Positions 8,256 through 16,846 of a stretch of DNA of 64,000 nucleotides are shown piece after piece. The first letter of the stretch is position 1, and each line of letters opens with the position of its first letter. The notes under the pieces were generated by a model that saw nothing but the letters and a program-made list of their open reading frames with translations, did no database searches and had not been told where the DNA came from. A program made the translations under genes and the position numbers. The stretch comes from Pannonibacter phragmitetus DSM 14782. GTDB lineage: Bacteria; Pseudomonadota; Alphaproteobacteria; Rhizobiales; Stappiaceae. The stretch covers positions 75,574-139,573 of the forward strand of contig NZ_KB908225.1 in NCBI RefSeq assembly GCF_000382365.1. Direction: 5' to 3'.

Positions 8256-8340
8256 GACAAGATCTTTCGATGGCACAGCATCCTTGCTGAAATCGTCAGA
8301 CGCCGCACTGCCTTTCAGCCCTCCTCGCCACAGGCGGGCC

Positions 8341-8420
8341 ATGTTCACACCGGACTGCCAGTCAGGCTCCAGCTCCTCTCCCCCTCAAGGGGGAAAGAAG
8401 CGCTGCGGCAAAAGGAGACT
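8341..8420. repeat. RIME-like element, copy 3 (internally deleted)
   Basis: It carries both ends of the element (GTTCACACCGGACTGCCAGT on the left, AAGCGCTGCGGCAAAAGGAG on the right) but only one CTCTCCCCCTCAAGGGGGA palindrome between them, so the inner 120 bases are missing. The rest of the 507-base gap 8256-8762 shows no gene; it presumably holds the promoter of the esterase gene. Confidence 0.75.
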
Positions 8421-8762
8421 GCGTTTCTCCTCCTTGCGTCTGATGTAAACACTTCCAAGTCACCGGGGCGGGATACCCGCCGTGACGTGAAGCCTTGACC
8501 AGAAGGCCCCGCCCGGAATGCAACTGCAATTCGCGGGACGATAGATTTTTCAGCAAAACCGCCCCTGAAGCCTGCGAAACATTTGGGCTTTCAGCCACTT
8601 ATTGCGCCTTGACGGTTGGTGGGTTCACGCCCTCAATATTGCTTGTACACAAATGATCTTTGCCGTTCCAGCAGGTACAAGGCCCACAACCGGCCGGCCT
8701 GAACAACCGCCGCCAGAGGCGAACAGCAATGAAGTTTCACCAGCCAGCAGAAAGATTACACA

Positions 8763-10418
8763 ATGCCGAAAGCCATTGCGACTTGGGGATATTCCGGCTC
8801 CCTGACGGTTCTTGCCGCGCTTCTACTATCAACAGGCATAAGCCGGGCAGAGGATGCTTCGCCCGCCTTCATCGAAGCCTGCCGCTCGGTCAACCAGACA
8901 GGCGTGCCGGAAGGACAGGTCACCCAAGCCCAGTTCAACCGCGAAGAGGTTGTGGCCGGCAGCACGGTCCCGGCCCATTGCCTGATCCGGGGCGTCATGC
9001 GTGAAAGAAAGGGCACAGACGGACGGTCCTATGCACTCAATTTTGAGCTGAGACTCCCGGTCAACTGGAACCAGCGGTTCTTTTTCAACGGTGGCGGCGG
9101 GGTTGACGGGCGCCTCCCGTCTGCAACAGGCACCTACAGCTTTGGCGGCCATGCCACCACGCCCCTGCAGGACGGCTATGCCGTCGTGACCCATGATGGC
9201 GGCCATGTCGCGGACTACACCAATCTGCAGAGCAACACGACCTTCCTGTTTGGCGGCGAGCATCAGGCCCGGCTGATGTACGGCCACGAGCACATTCCGC
9301 TCGTCGCAGCCGCAGCACGGCAGCTCATCTCCGCCGTCTACAGCGAAGAGCCCAAATTTTCCTACTTCGTTGGCTGCTCGAACGGCGGCCGCCAGGCTCT
9401 GATGGCGGCCCAGCGTTATCCTGACCTGTTCGACGGGATCATTGCCAACGCACCGGGCTTCCGGCTTGCACAAGCCTCGATTGACGGCGGCATCTTTCGA
9501 ACCCAGCTCGCCGCATCGGTTGCCCCCCGGCTGGAAGATGGCAGCCCGGACTGGAAAAACACGCTGACCCCCGAAGAAGAAGGCATCGTCAAGTCCCGCA
9601 TCCTGGCCGCCTGTGACGCCCTGGACGGTGCCGAAGACGGAATGGTGAGCAACTGGCAGCAATGCACTCCCGATCCGATGGACTGGGTCTGCAGCGGCAG
9701 TTCCACGGACTGTCTCAGCCCCGAAAAGGCCACCTACGTCAAGACGTTCACGGAAGGGGCAAAGACAGCCGGCGGCAAGCAGGTCTATTCGCGGTGGCAC
9801 TATGACCCGGGAATGGTGGGCGAGATGGGCTCCCCTTCGCCATTTGCCCGCTGGATCTTTGCCGGCGAGTCCTCGCATGTCTACACCACGCCACCGACCA
9901 TCACATCCGACATCGCAGGCTATGCGCTTCATGCCAGTCTCGATGAGGAGTTCGCCAAGCTTTTCGCAACGACGGCCGACTTTCCCGTCAGCGGTGCGGA
10001 ATTCACCAACGCAGAAAGCCCGGATCTCGATGCATTCAAGGCAGCCGGATCCAAACTTTTCATCATGAACGGAACAGCCGACTGGGCCTTCTCCTTCCAT
10101 GATGTTGTGGCCTACCGCGAGGCTGTGGCAGAGCGTTACGGCGAGGCGGAAACAGACGCCTTCATGAAAATCTTCGCCGTTCCGGGCATGGGTCATTGCC
10201 GTGGCGGAGCCTACGGAACGGACCGCATGGACTTCATGACCCCGCTGGTGGAATGGGTCGAGAAGGGGCGCGAGACAACTGAGGTCATGTCCGAAGCCCG
10301 CGCCGAGGCAAAGGTTTCATGGCCTGGCCGGACCCGCCCCATCTGCGCCTATCCCAGGCAGGCCTTCTACAAGGGGGAGGGCGATATCGAGGACGGAGCG
10401 AACTTCGTCTGCCGCTAG
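8763..10418 (+). CDS. Tannase/feruloyl esterase family hydrolase, secreted
   Basis: 551 residues with a signal peptide (LTVLAALLLSTGISRA). The nucleophile motif GCSNGGRQ (Cys205-Ser206) and the late GMGHCRGG (His478-Cys479) fit the CS-D-HC arrangement of tannases and feruloyl esterases, in which a disulfide joins the catalytic Ser and His regions. The family hydrolyses ester bonds of gallate or hydroxycinnamate conjugates outside the inner membrane. The gene stands alone, convergent with the AraC gene and separated from it by a strong hairpin. The substrate cannot be deduced. Confidence 0.85.
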   Translation: MPKAIATWGYSGSLTVLAALLLSTGISRAEDASPAFIEACRSVNQTGVPEGQVTQAQFNREEVVAGSTVPAHCLIRGVMRERKGTDGRSYALNFELRLPVNWNQRFFFNGGGGVDGRLPSATGTYSFGGHATTPLQDGYAVVTHDGGHVADYTNLQSNTTFLFGGEHQARLMYGHEHIPLVAAAARQLISAVYSEEPKFSYFVGCSNGGRQALMAAQRYPDLFDGIIANAPGFRLAQASIDGGIFRTQLAASVAPRLEDGSPDWKNTLTPEEEGIVKSRILAACDALDGAEDGMVSNWQQCTPDPMDWVCSGSSTDCLSPEKATYVKTFTEGAKTAGGKQVYSRWHYDPGMVGEMGSPSPFARWIFAGESSHVYTTPPTITSDIAGYALHASLDEEFAKLFATTADFPVSGAEFTNAESPDLDAFKAAGSKLFIMNGTADWAFSFHDVVAYREAVAERYGEAETDAFMKIFAVPGMGHCRGGAYGTDRMDFMTPLVEWVEKGRETTEVMSEARAEAKVSWPGRTRPICAYPRQAFYKGEGDIEDGANFVCR

Positions 10419-10473
10419 AACCATTCCTGCAAGAATGGGAACCGGTTCTGCCGCCGGAATTTTCTGAAAACAA

Positions 10474-10513
10474 CCGGCTTGCCTGCCCCCATACGCAAGG
10501 GCAGGCGAGCCGG
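10474..10513. terminator. Long hairpin between convergent esterase and AraC genes
   Basis: The 15-bp arms CCGGCTTGCCTGCCC and GGGCAGGCGAGCCGG pair with one wobble around a 10-base loop. A smaller CCATTC/GAATGG hairpin precedes it at about 10422-10439. Their place between two gene ends supports termination in both directions. Confidence 0.6.
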
Positions 10514-10533
10514 CTCTCACCTTTCCCGGCCCC

Positions 10534-11385
10534 TTACGCCCCCTCCACCAGCAACCCGCCCCTTGCCAGAAAGCTCTGGGGCGGGGTGCCGAAGTAGCTG
10601 CGGAAGGCGGCGGAGAAGGCGCTGGCGCTGCCATAGCCCAGCCGGTGGGCGATTTCCGTGCTGCTGTGGCCATGGTTGAGCAGTTCCAGCGCCGAAAGAA
10701 GCCGTAACCGGCTGCGCCATTGCCGGAAGGTGAGCCCGGTCTCCCCATGGAACAGGCGCTCCAGCGTGCGGATGCTGGCCCCCGCCATGGTGCCGAGTTC
10801 CGCAAGGGACCGGCCATCCCCCGGATTGGCCACCAGATGCCGCGTCACCCGCAGCAGGCGCGGATCGTGCCCGCCGGGCAGATGCAAGGGGGCTTCGGCC
10901 AGCACCGTGATCTCATCCAGCGCAAGGGCGCAAAGATACCGGTGATGACTGGAGCGGCCACCTGCCTCGTTGCCCGCCTCGTTACCCGCCATGCTGCACA
11001 GCCGCAGGATGATCTCGCGCATCAGCCCCGTCATCAGCCGCACGCTGCAGGCGCTGCCCGAGAGGGCAGGGCGGCCCTCAAGCGCGCTGGGGTCCACATA
11101 GAGATTGCGGATCTCCACTTCCGTTTCCGAAACGGTGTGATGCGGCACGCCGCCGGGGATCCAGACCGTGTGCGACGGCGGCACGATCCACACCCCGTCC
11201 GCGCTGAACACGCGCAGCACGCCGCGCACTGCCCACAGAAGCTGGCTGCGGGGGTGGCTGTGCGGGGCAACGGCCCAGCCGGGCGCCAGCCTTTCGCTGC
11301 GGGCCAGCACCGGCCGCTCCGGGTCGATCACGAAGGCCGTGGGGGAGGGGGCGGCATTTGGCGTGTCAGCGACATCAATTGGCAT
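10534..11385 (-). CDS. AraC-family regulator with cupin sensor domain
   Basis: 283 residues. The N-terminal half (HSHPRSQLLWAVRGVLRV, IPGGVPHHTV) is a cupin-like effector-binding domain. The C-terminal 100 residues hold the two helix-turn-helix motifs of AraC/XylS proteins (LAELGTMAGASIRTLERLF; STEIAHRLGYGSASAFSAAF). It is divergent from the DASS transporter gene with about 70 bases between start codons, so it probably controls that transporter and itself. The effector is unknown. A GNEAGNEAGG repeat lies in the linker. Confidence 0.85.
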   Translation of the reverse strand: MPIDVADTPNAAPSPTAFVIDPERPVLARSERLAPGWAVAPHSHPRSQLLWAVRGVLRVFSADGVWIVPPSHTVWIPGGVPHHTVSETEVEIRNLYVDPSALEGRPALSGSACSVRLMTGLMREIILRLCSMAGNEAGNEAGGRSSHHRYLCALALDEITVLAEAPLHLPGGHDPRLLRVTRHLVANPGDGRSLAELGTMAGASIRTLERLFHGETGLTFRQWRSRLRLLSALELLNHGHSSTEIAHRLGYGSASAFSAAFRSYFGTPPQSFLARGGLLVEGA

Positions 11386-11456
11386 GATGATGGTCTAACG
11401 CATTGCGGCCGCAGAAGCTAGTTTGGCCTCCCCGCACCAGACCAGGATGTTCCGCC

Positions 11457-12884
11457 GTGACCAGCCCCATTCCCCTGCCCAAGGCGCTCGCCTTTGGCCT
11501 CATCGCCGTTTCGCTGCTGATTGCCCTGTTTCCGCCCGCGCCCTTGAGCCCGGTTCAGGGGCAGACGCTGGCCATCATTGTCCTCACGCTCGGGCTCTGG
11601 GCGACGAGCCTCGTGCCCAACTATCTGGCGGCGCTGATCTTTTTCGCTGCGGCGCTGATCCTGAAGCTTGCCCCCGCGCCGCTGGTGTTTTCCGGCTTTT
11701 CCTCGGCGGCCATCTGGCTGATCGTTTCCGGCTTCGTCATCGGCAGTGCCATCAGCCTGTCGGGGCTGGGCGACAAGCTGGCCGCTGCCCTCGCGCCGAT
11801 GCTGACCGGCAGCTATCTGCGCCTCATCGGCGGGTTGATGCTGATCGCCATGTTCCTCGGTTTCCTGATGCCGTCCTCCGTCGGCCGCGCCGTCGCGCTC
11901 ATTCCGGCGGGGATGGCGCTGGCCACCCGCTGCGGCTTTGAACCGGGCTCCAATGGCCGCACCGGCATTGCCGTGGTGCTGACCATCGGCTGCAACATGC
12001 CGAGCTTTGCCATCCTGCCGTCCAACATTCCCAACATGGTGCTGTCCGGCGCGGCCGAAACCATCTACGGCACGCATTTCAGCTATGTCGATTATCTGCT
12101 GCTGCATTATCCGGTGCTGGGCATCGTCAAGTCGGCGCTGATCGTGTTTCTGGTGCTGCGGTTCTTCCCCGCAAGGATCAGCCGTACCCGCGGCCAGATG
12201 CCCGATGCCGCCCCGCAGAAGCCTGAGGCCGAAAATGCCGCCACCGCGCGGCTGAAAACCTCGATCATCCTGATGGTCACTCTTGGCTTCTGGGCGACGG
12301 ACAGCCTGCATGGCATCAATCCAGCCTGGATCGGTCTGGCGGCAGCCATCCTCCTGATGCTGCCGGGCATCGGCATCGTGCCGCCGCAGTCCTTCAAGAC
12401 CTCCGCCGATTTCGGCACGCTGCTGTTTGTGGCGGGCGCGCTGGCCGTGGGCACGCTGGTCAACCAGTCGGGCCTCGGCACCCTCATCGGGCAGGGGCTG
12501 CAGGCGGTGCTGCCTCTGGCCCCGGCGGAAACAGGGACACAGACGGGCGCACAGGGCCTCGTCAACTTCCTGTCGCTGACGCTGATGAGTTTCGGCACCA
12601 GTCTCGTGGCCACGGTTCCCAGCGCGCCGGCGGTGCTGACGCCCATGGCGCAGGACCTTGCAACGGCCAGCGGCTTCAGCCTCGATGCGGTGCTGATGAC
12701 GCAGGTGCCCGGCTTTTCCACCGTGCTGATGCCCTATCAGGTGGCGCCGCTGATCATCGCCATGCAGATGTCGGGCGAGCGGCTGACCCATCTCACCCGC
12801 CTGCTCCTGCCGCTGACCGCCCTGACCATCCTGCTCATTCTGCCGCTCGATTACCTGTGGTGGCGGCTGCTGGGCTGGGTGTAA
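11457..12884 (+). CDS. DASS/SLC13-family anion transporter
   Basis: About 475 residues of mostly hydrophobic helices, with the two SNT/SPN-like hairpin regions of the divalent anion:sodium symporter family (ILPSNIPNMVLSG near the middle; SLVATVPSAPAVL in the second half). The family moves dicarboxylates, tricarboxylates or sulfate across the inner membrane. The GTG at 11457 is taken as start because an AGGA lies ten bases upstream and the first helix follows directly; an upstream in-frame start at 11403 would add an uncharacteristic polar leader. It is divergent from the AraC gene and convergent with the chromate transporter gene 12 bases away. Confidence 0.8.
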   Translation: MTSPIPLPKALAFGLIAVSLLIALFPPAPLSPVQGQTLAIIVLTLGLWATSLVPNYLAALIFFAAALILKLAPAPLVFSGFSSAAIWLIVSGFVIGSAISLSGLGDKLAAALAPMLTGSYLRLIGGLMLIAMFLGFLMPSSVGRAVALIPAGMALATRCGFEPGSNGRTGIAVVLTIGCNMPSFAILPSNIPNMVLSGAAETIYGTHFSYVDYLLLHYPVLGIVKSALIVFLVLRFFPARISRTRGQMPDAAPQKPEAENAATARLKTSIILMVTLGFWATDSLHGINPAWIGLAAAILLMLPGIGIVPPQSFKTSADFGTLLFVAGALAVGTLVNQSGLGTLIGQGLQAVLPLAPAETGTQTGAQGLVNFLSLTLMSFGTSLVATVPSAPAVLTPMAQDLATASGFSLDAVLMTQVPGFSTVLMPYQVAPLIIAMQMSGERLTHLTRLLLPLTALTILLILPLDYLWWRLLGWV

Positions 12885-12896
12885 CCCGGATCAAGA

Positions 12897-14117
12897 TCAC
12901 CCCGCCACAACCGCCAGCACCGCTCCGCCTGCGGCGGCCAGTACAACGGCGGCGAAGGGCGGGGCCCTGAAGGCCACGAGCAGCACGAAGCAGGCCAGCG
13001 CCAGGGTGAAATCCGGCAGGCCGCCGATGGCGCTGGTGAAGACGGGCGTATAGAGCGCGGCGCCCAGAATGCCCACCACGGCGGCATTGGCCCCCTGCAT
13101 CAGCGATTGCGCCGGGGCGAGGGTGCGGAACCGGTCCCAGAAGGGCAGGGCGCCCACCAGCAGCAGGAAGCCGGGCAGAAACACGAAGACAAGCGCCAGC
13201 GCCGCCCCCGCAAGGCCATTGGGCGCAGGCCCCAGCACCGCGCCAAGATAGGCGGCAAAAGTGAAAAGCGGCCCCGGCATCGCCTGCACCGCGCCATAAC
13301 CGGCGAGGAAGGCATCCGGCGTCACCCAGCCGGGCTGCACCACTTCCGCCTCCAGCAGCGGCAGCACCACATGGCCGCCGCCGAAGACCAGCGCCCCGGC
13401 GCGGTAGAAACTGTCCATCACCGCAAGGCTCTGGCTTTGCCCCGCCAGAAGCGGCAGCAGCACCAGCAGCGCGGCAAAGCCAGCCAGCGCGGCAAGGGCC
13501 ACGCCCCGTGTGACGGGCAGGGGGGCAGGCGGGGCGGCAACTGCTCCTTGCCCCCGGCCCAGCACCAGACCGGCGCTGGCGCCCAGCAGGATCGCCGCCA
13601 CCATGCCAAAAGCGCCGGGCAAAAGGGCGAGCAGGGCGACAGCGCCAACGGCAATAGCCGCGCGCTCCTTGTCTGGGCAGAGGTTTTTTGCCATGCCCCA
13701 GACCGCCTGCGCCACAATGGCAACGGCAACGATCTTCAGCCCATGCAGCGCGCCGGTGCCCAAGGGGCCGGACATGCGCGCCGCCGTCATGGCAAAGAGG
13801 AAGAGCACCAGCGCCGAGGGCAAAGTGAAGGCGGTGAAGGCGGCGAGCGCCCCCAGCCAGCCGGCCCGCATCATCCCCAGCGCAAAGCCCACCTGACTGG
13901 AGGCAGGCCCCGGCAGAAACTGGCACAGCGCCACAAGGTCTGCATAGGCCCGGTCCGTCAGCCAGCCGCGCCGCGTCACCAGCTCATCGCGGAAATAGCC
14001 AAGATGGGCAATGGGCCCGCCAAAGGACGTAAGCCCCAGCTTCAGAAAGGCCCCGAACACCTCTCCAGCCGTCCCTTTCGGCCCTGCGGCCGCTTGCGTT
14101 CCCTCTCCGCTGCTCAT
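12897..14117 (-). CDS. chrA: Chromate transporter (CHR family, two-domain)
   Basis: 406 residues. The start of the first CHR domain is diagnostic: FLKLGLTSFGGPIAHLGYFR, then FLPGPASSQVGFALG. The second half repeats the plan (GALVFGGGHVVLPLLEAEVV, FLAGYGAVQAMPGPLFTFAA), giving the fused long-chain form. Such proteins export chromate from the cytosol or act in sulfate-like oxyanion movement. The ATG at 14117 begins a short polar leader before the first helix. No chrB regulator is adjacent. Confidence 0.88.
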   Translation of the reverse strand: MSSGEGTQAAAGPKGTAGEVFGAFLKLGLTSFGGPIAHLGYFRDELVTRRGWLTDRAYADLVALCQFLPGPASSQVGFALGMMRAGWLGALAAFTAFTLPSALVLFLFAMTAARMSGPLGTGALHGLKIVAVAIVAQAVWGMAKNLCPDKERAAIAVGAVALLALLPGAFGMVAAILLGASAGLVLGRGQGAVAAPPAPLPVTRGVALAALAGFAALLVLLPLLAGQSQSLAVMDSFYRAGALVFGGGHVVLPLLEAEVVQPGWVTPDAFLAGYGAVQAMPGPLFTFAAYLGAVLGPAPNGLAGAALALVFVFLPGFLLLVGALPFWDRFRTLAPAQSLMQGANAAVVGILGAALYTPVFTSAIGGLPDFTLALACFVLLVAFRAPPFAAVVLAAAGGAVLAVVAG

Positions 14118-14315
14118 CGCCCGCCGGTCTCTCCTCAAGAGTGTCAGGTGCCCAGTAACCGTAGCCGTGTGACGGCTGCGTGACGAGGGGGCTCTCGCCG
14201 CCGGGCTTGCGGAGACGGGTGTGAACCAGCTTGAAACCGCTCCCGGCGAGTGAAGCTCATTGAAAGCAATTATCAAAAAACCCGAAGAATGTTCACTGCC
14301 CTGCAACCTCTGCAT

Positions 14316-14384
14316 CCGTCATCCTCGGCCTTGTGCCGAGGATCTGCACAAGTCAATGGCTTGCAGATGGCCGGATGATCTTGA
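14316..14384. repeat. REP-type palindromic repeat, copy 2
   Basis: ATCCGTCATCCTCGGCCTTG leads into TGCCGAGGATCTGCA and then TTGCAGATGGCCGGATGATC. It is related to the copies at 828-908 and 36488-36568, but its right side is shorter. It lies about 45 bases upstream of the hicA remnant, where the missing 5' part of hicA would be expected. Confidence 0.75.
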
Positions 14385-14428
14385 CGGCACAGACACGAGC
14401 ACCCTTGCAATTTTTGATGGCATTTCCT

Positions 14429-14544
14429 AGCCTTTTTCGCCGAACAGCAAGCATGCTTACCGCCCGCATCCCGCGAAGGAAGCAAAGCGGTACCAGGTGC
14501 GCGATGCACGCGATTTTCTGGACCGGATCGGGGTCAGGCCATGA
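14429..14544 (+). pseudogene. hicA toxin remnant (C-terminal ~30 codons only)
   Basis: In the frame that ends with TGA at 14542-14544, the translation after an in-frame TAG at about 14429 reads ...HAYRPHPAKEAKRYQVRDAR followed by DFLDRIGVRP. This resembles the C-terminal end of HicA mRNA-interferase toxins (an RPHP segment and a terminal IGVxP). The stop overlaps the hicB start as ATGA, the usual hicA-hicB junction. No start codon or N-terminal half is present, so the toxin should be inactive. A REP-type repeat sits just upstream. Confidence 0.65.
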
Positions 14545-14873
14545 GCAACACCATGACTTACAAGGGCTATGCTGCCCGGATCGAGTATGACGACGAAGAC
14601 GGCATCCTGACGGGCCGCATTGCCGGCATCCGCGATACGGTGGGTTTTCATGCTGACACGGTGGAAGGCCTGCGCGAAGCCTTCCATGAGGCAGTCGAGG
14701 ACTACATCGAAACCTGCGCCAGGATCGGCAAGGAGCCGCAGAAATCCTATTCGGGGCAGGTCATGTTCCGCATCAGCCCCGAGGTTCACCGCAAGGCCGC
14801 ACAGGCCGCCGAACTGTCCGGCAAGAGCCTGAACCAGTGGGCCGAAGAAGTGCTCGACCGGGCTGCGGGGTAA
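14541..14873 (+). CDS. hicB: HicB-family antitoxin
   Basis: 110 residues. The N-terminal partial RNase-H-like HicB fold is visible (YAARIEYDDEDGILTGRIAG, VEGLREAFHEAVEDYI), and the C-terminus carries an RHH/Arc-like DNA-binding segment (FRISPEVHRKAAQAAELSGK). HicB neutralises HicA and represses the hicAB promoter. Here hicA survives only as a 3' stump, so this antitoxin has no partner at the locus. It could still act as a repressor or protect against related HicA toxins. Confidence 0.8.
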   Translation: MSNTMTYKGYAARIEYDDEDGILTGRIAGIRDTVGFHADTVEGLREAFHEAVEDYIETCARIGKEPQKSYSGQVMFRISPEVHRKAAQAAELSGKSLNQWAEEVLDRAAG

Positions 14874-14909
14874 TAGACCCGGCAGAGGTCTCGAGAGAGG
14901 CGTCAGACC

Positions 14910-15287
14910 TCAGCTTTCATCGACGATGCTGATGATCTTTCCGTCTACGACGCGGAAGGCGGATGCGCCTGAGAATGAGAGCTTCTGGCCAGCCTTCCAT
15001 CCGTTCGGCAGGCCGGTTGCCACAACCGCCGTATAGTCGATCTCGGCCAGTGTGGTGCCCGCCACGGTGATCGCGTTCACGACCTTCTGGTGCCGGGTCT
15101 CGAATGCGGATGCGCCGAACCTCGCCATCTGCGCAAAGCTCTGCTTGTCCAGCGCCTCCGCCGTCACTTCACCGCCGGAGATGTTCTGAAAGACCACGTT
15201 CCCGGCGAGGCACATCAGCATGCCCTCGACGTCCTTGCGGTTATAGGCATCAATATAGGTTTCGATCGGATCAGGCAGACGTCCCAT
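14910..15287 (-). CDS. SnoaL/NTF2-like small protein
   Basis: 125 residues with the cone-shaped alpha+beta pattern of the NTF2-like superfamily: an opening helix (DPIETYIDAYNRKDVEGMLM), then alternating helices and strands, ending in FRVVDGKIISIVDES. Family members are polyketide cyclases, isomerases or binding proteins, and the sequence does not decide which. The ATG at 15287 has GGAG eight bases upstream; a GTG at 15296 is possible but less likely. The 278-base stretch before it shows no gene. Confidence 0.65.
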   Translation of the reverse strand: MGRLPDPIETYIDAYNRKDVEGMLMCLAGNVVFQNISGGEVTAEALDKQSFAQMARFGASAFETRHQKVVNAITVAGTTLAEIDYTAVVATGLPNGWKAGQKLSFSGASAFRVVDGKIISIVDES

Positions 15288-15565
15288 CAATCGCACTCCG
15301 GCAAGAGTCCCAGCTCCGGTCCTCTACCACAGCCGCCTGACGGTTTCACGGCGTTCCGTCCGTTTCACAGTGACGCGGTGGTCCCGGCAGCAAGCGCTCC
15401 CGGCACACAACCGGAAGGCCCAACATCTCCACTGCAATTTATCGCGTAATCTATCTTATGGAACATAATCAGATTTGAGATCCGCAATGCAGACGCCGGG
15501 GGGATGACCGGGGGCCGCATGGGCTTGACCGGTATTCAACCGGTCAATCTCTATGAGTGCTGGTC

Positions 15566-16846
15566 TCAGCCGATGCGCCGCATCTGAAGGCTTTGCAGGG
15601 CAATGGTCTTGCGCCGGTGGTCCGGCACGCCATGCGCCTCGAAAGCCGACTTCACGCCGGAGAAGCGGAACTCGATCCGCGTGCCGGATGTGTTCTCCTG
15701 CCGGCTGCGCGTCTTCACCGAGGCCACGAGGAAACCGTCGCGGATCGAGGTTTCGTGCGGCACATAGGAATCATTGATGAAGATCTGCATCGACGCATAG
15801 ATTTCATCATTGATCACCGACACGATGTTGAAATCAATCGAGGTCTCGCCCTGAAGCGCAATGGCGGGATAAAGCACCGAGGATGGCCCCGGCCCGCCCC
15901 ATCTGGCGCAGCCGCCGCCAAGCCCGGTCTCACGCTCAAGCCAGCCCTCGCCCACCAGTGCGCTTTCCATGCCGAATGCGGCCTCTTCCCCTGGCGCCAG
16001 CACCCGCAGCTTCTGCCCGCCGCGCAGCTGGAACAGCGCATCGTGATAATCCTGCACGTGCCGGTCAAAACGCTTCTTCGCTTCATCGAAGACGATCGCA
16101 TCGACCTTGTTCTTCTCGCTCAGAATATCCTTGAGTCTTTCGCGCTCAGCCGGATCCAGCCTTGCGCTCTGCGGTGTAACATTCAGTTTTTCATCGGAGT
16201 AAGTGTTGTAGAAACCCAGATTGAAGGAGACGATCTCGGCAAACATGTCCAGCCGGTCCGTCACGCCCACAAGATCGATGTTTTCCAGATTCTTCAGTGC
16301 CGTCTCCAGCAGGATGTCATCAGCAGGAACACTGCCCACATAGCCTGCAAGCCGCTTTGCCTGATAATTTTCCATAAAATAGGCATGCTGGCTGTCACGT
16401 TCGCCGTGAAGCACCGCGTCGAGGTCACCCCGTTTCACATCATTGATCACGCTGACCAATTCGGGCGTGACAGTTTTCATGTGAACATCCGGGATGCGGC
16501 GCCAGTGTTCGATCTGCGAGAAAACGCGCCCAACCGGGTCCCTGAACACTGAAATGACCTTGAGAAACGGATAGAGCTGGCGGAAATCATCGATCACCAG
16601 ATGCGAAAAATGGAACTTTGCTATCAGTTTGTACTGCGCAAGTTCCGCACACATCTGGATCCGCTCAGCATGCCTGCGCCGGGCATCACAAGAGAAGTCT
16701 GCAAAATAAGTTTCTGCCGAGCGGACAGCGACAATCTTGTCATCCGCGATATACTCGCCAGCGGCGTAATTATTCTCAAGAAATCGAAAGAACGACGTCC
16801 CGCCCGTCTTCATCAAATGCAGGAAAAAAAGATAATGGTCACGCAT
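15566..16846 (-). CDS. Sulfotransferase-like protein with C-terminal beta domain (second tandem copy)
   Basis: 426 residues. The N-terminal half is a membrane-associated-type sulfotransferase domain: the PAPS 5'-phosphosulfate loop (LMKTGGTSFFRFL, near residue 11) and the 3'-phosphate-binding segment (VFRDPVGRVFSQ). The C-terminal 140 or so residues (LRVLAPGEEAAFGMESALVG onward) form an apparently beta-rich domain that I cannot name with certainty. The start codon overlaps the stop of the upstream paralogue (TGATG), so translation is coupled. The 3' 540 bases are nearly identical to that paralogue while the 5' half is diverged. The likely role is adding sulfate to a cell-surface polysaccharide. 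Confidence 0.7.
   Translation of the reverse strand: MRDHYLFFLHLMKTGGTSFFRFLENNYAAGEYIADDKIVAVRSAETYFADFSCDARRRHAERIQMCAELAQYKLIAKFHFSHLVIDDFRQLYPFLKVISVFRDPVGRVFSQIEHWRRIPDVHMKTVTPELVSVINDVKRGDLDAVLHGERDSQHAYFMENYQAKRLAGYVGSVPADDILLETALKNLENIDLVGVTDRLDMFAEIVSFNLGFYNTYSDEKLNVTPQSARLDPAERERLKDILSEKNKVDAIVFDEAKKRFDRHVQDYHDALFQLRGGQKLRVLAPGEEAAFGMESALVGEGWLERETGLGGGCARWGGPGPSSVLYPAIALQGETSIDFNIVSVINDEIYASMQIFINDSYVPHETSIRDGFLVASVKTRSRQENTSGTRIEFRFSGVKSAFEAHGVPDHRRKTIALQSLQMRRIG

Noticed and set aside
11403-11456. The upstream in-frame start of the DASS transporter at 11403
   Set aside because: It would add a Arg/Pro/Cys-containing leader and overlap the divergent AraC promoter region; the GTG at 11457 is more plausible.
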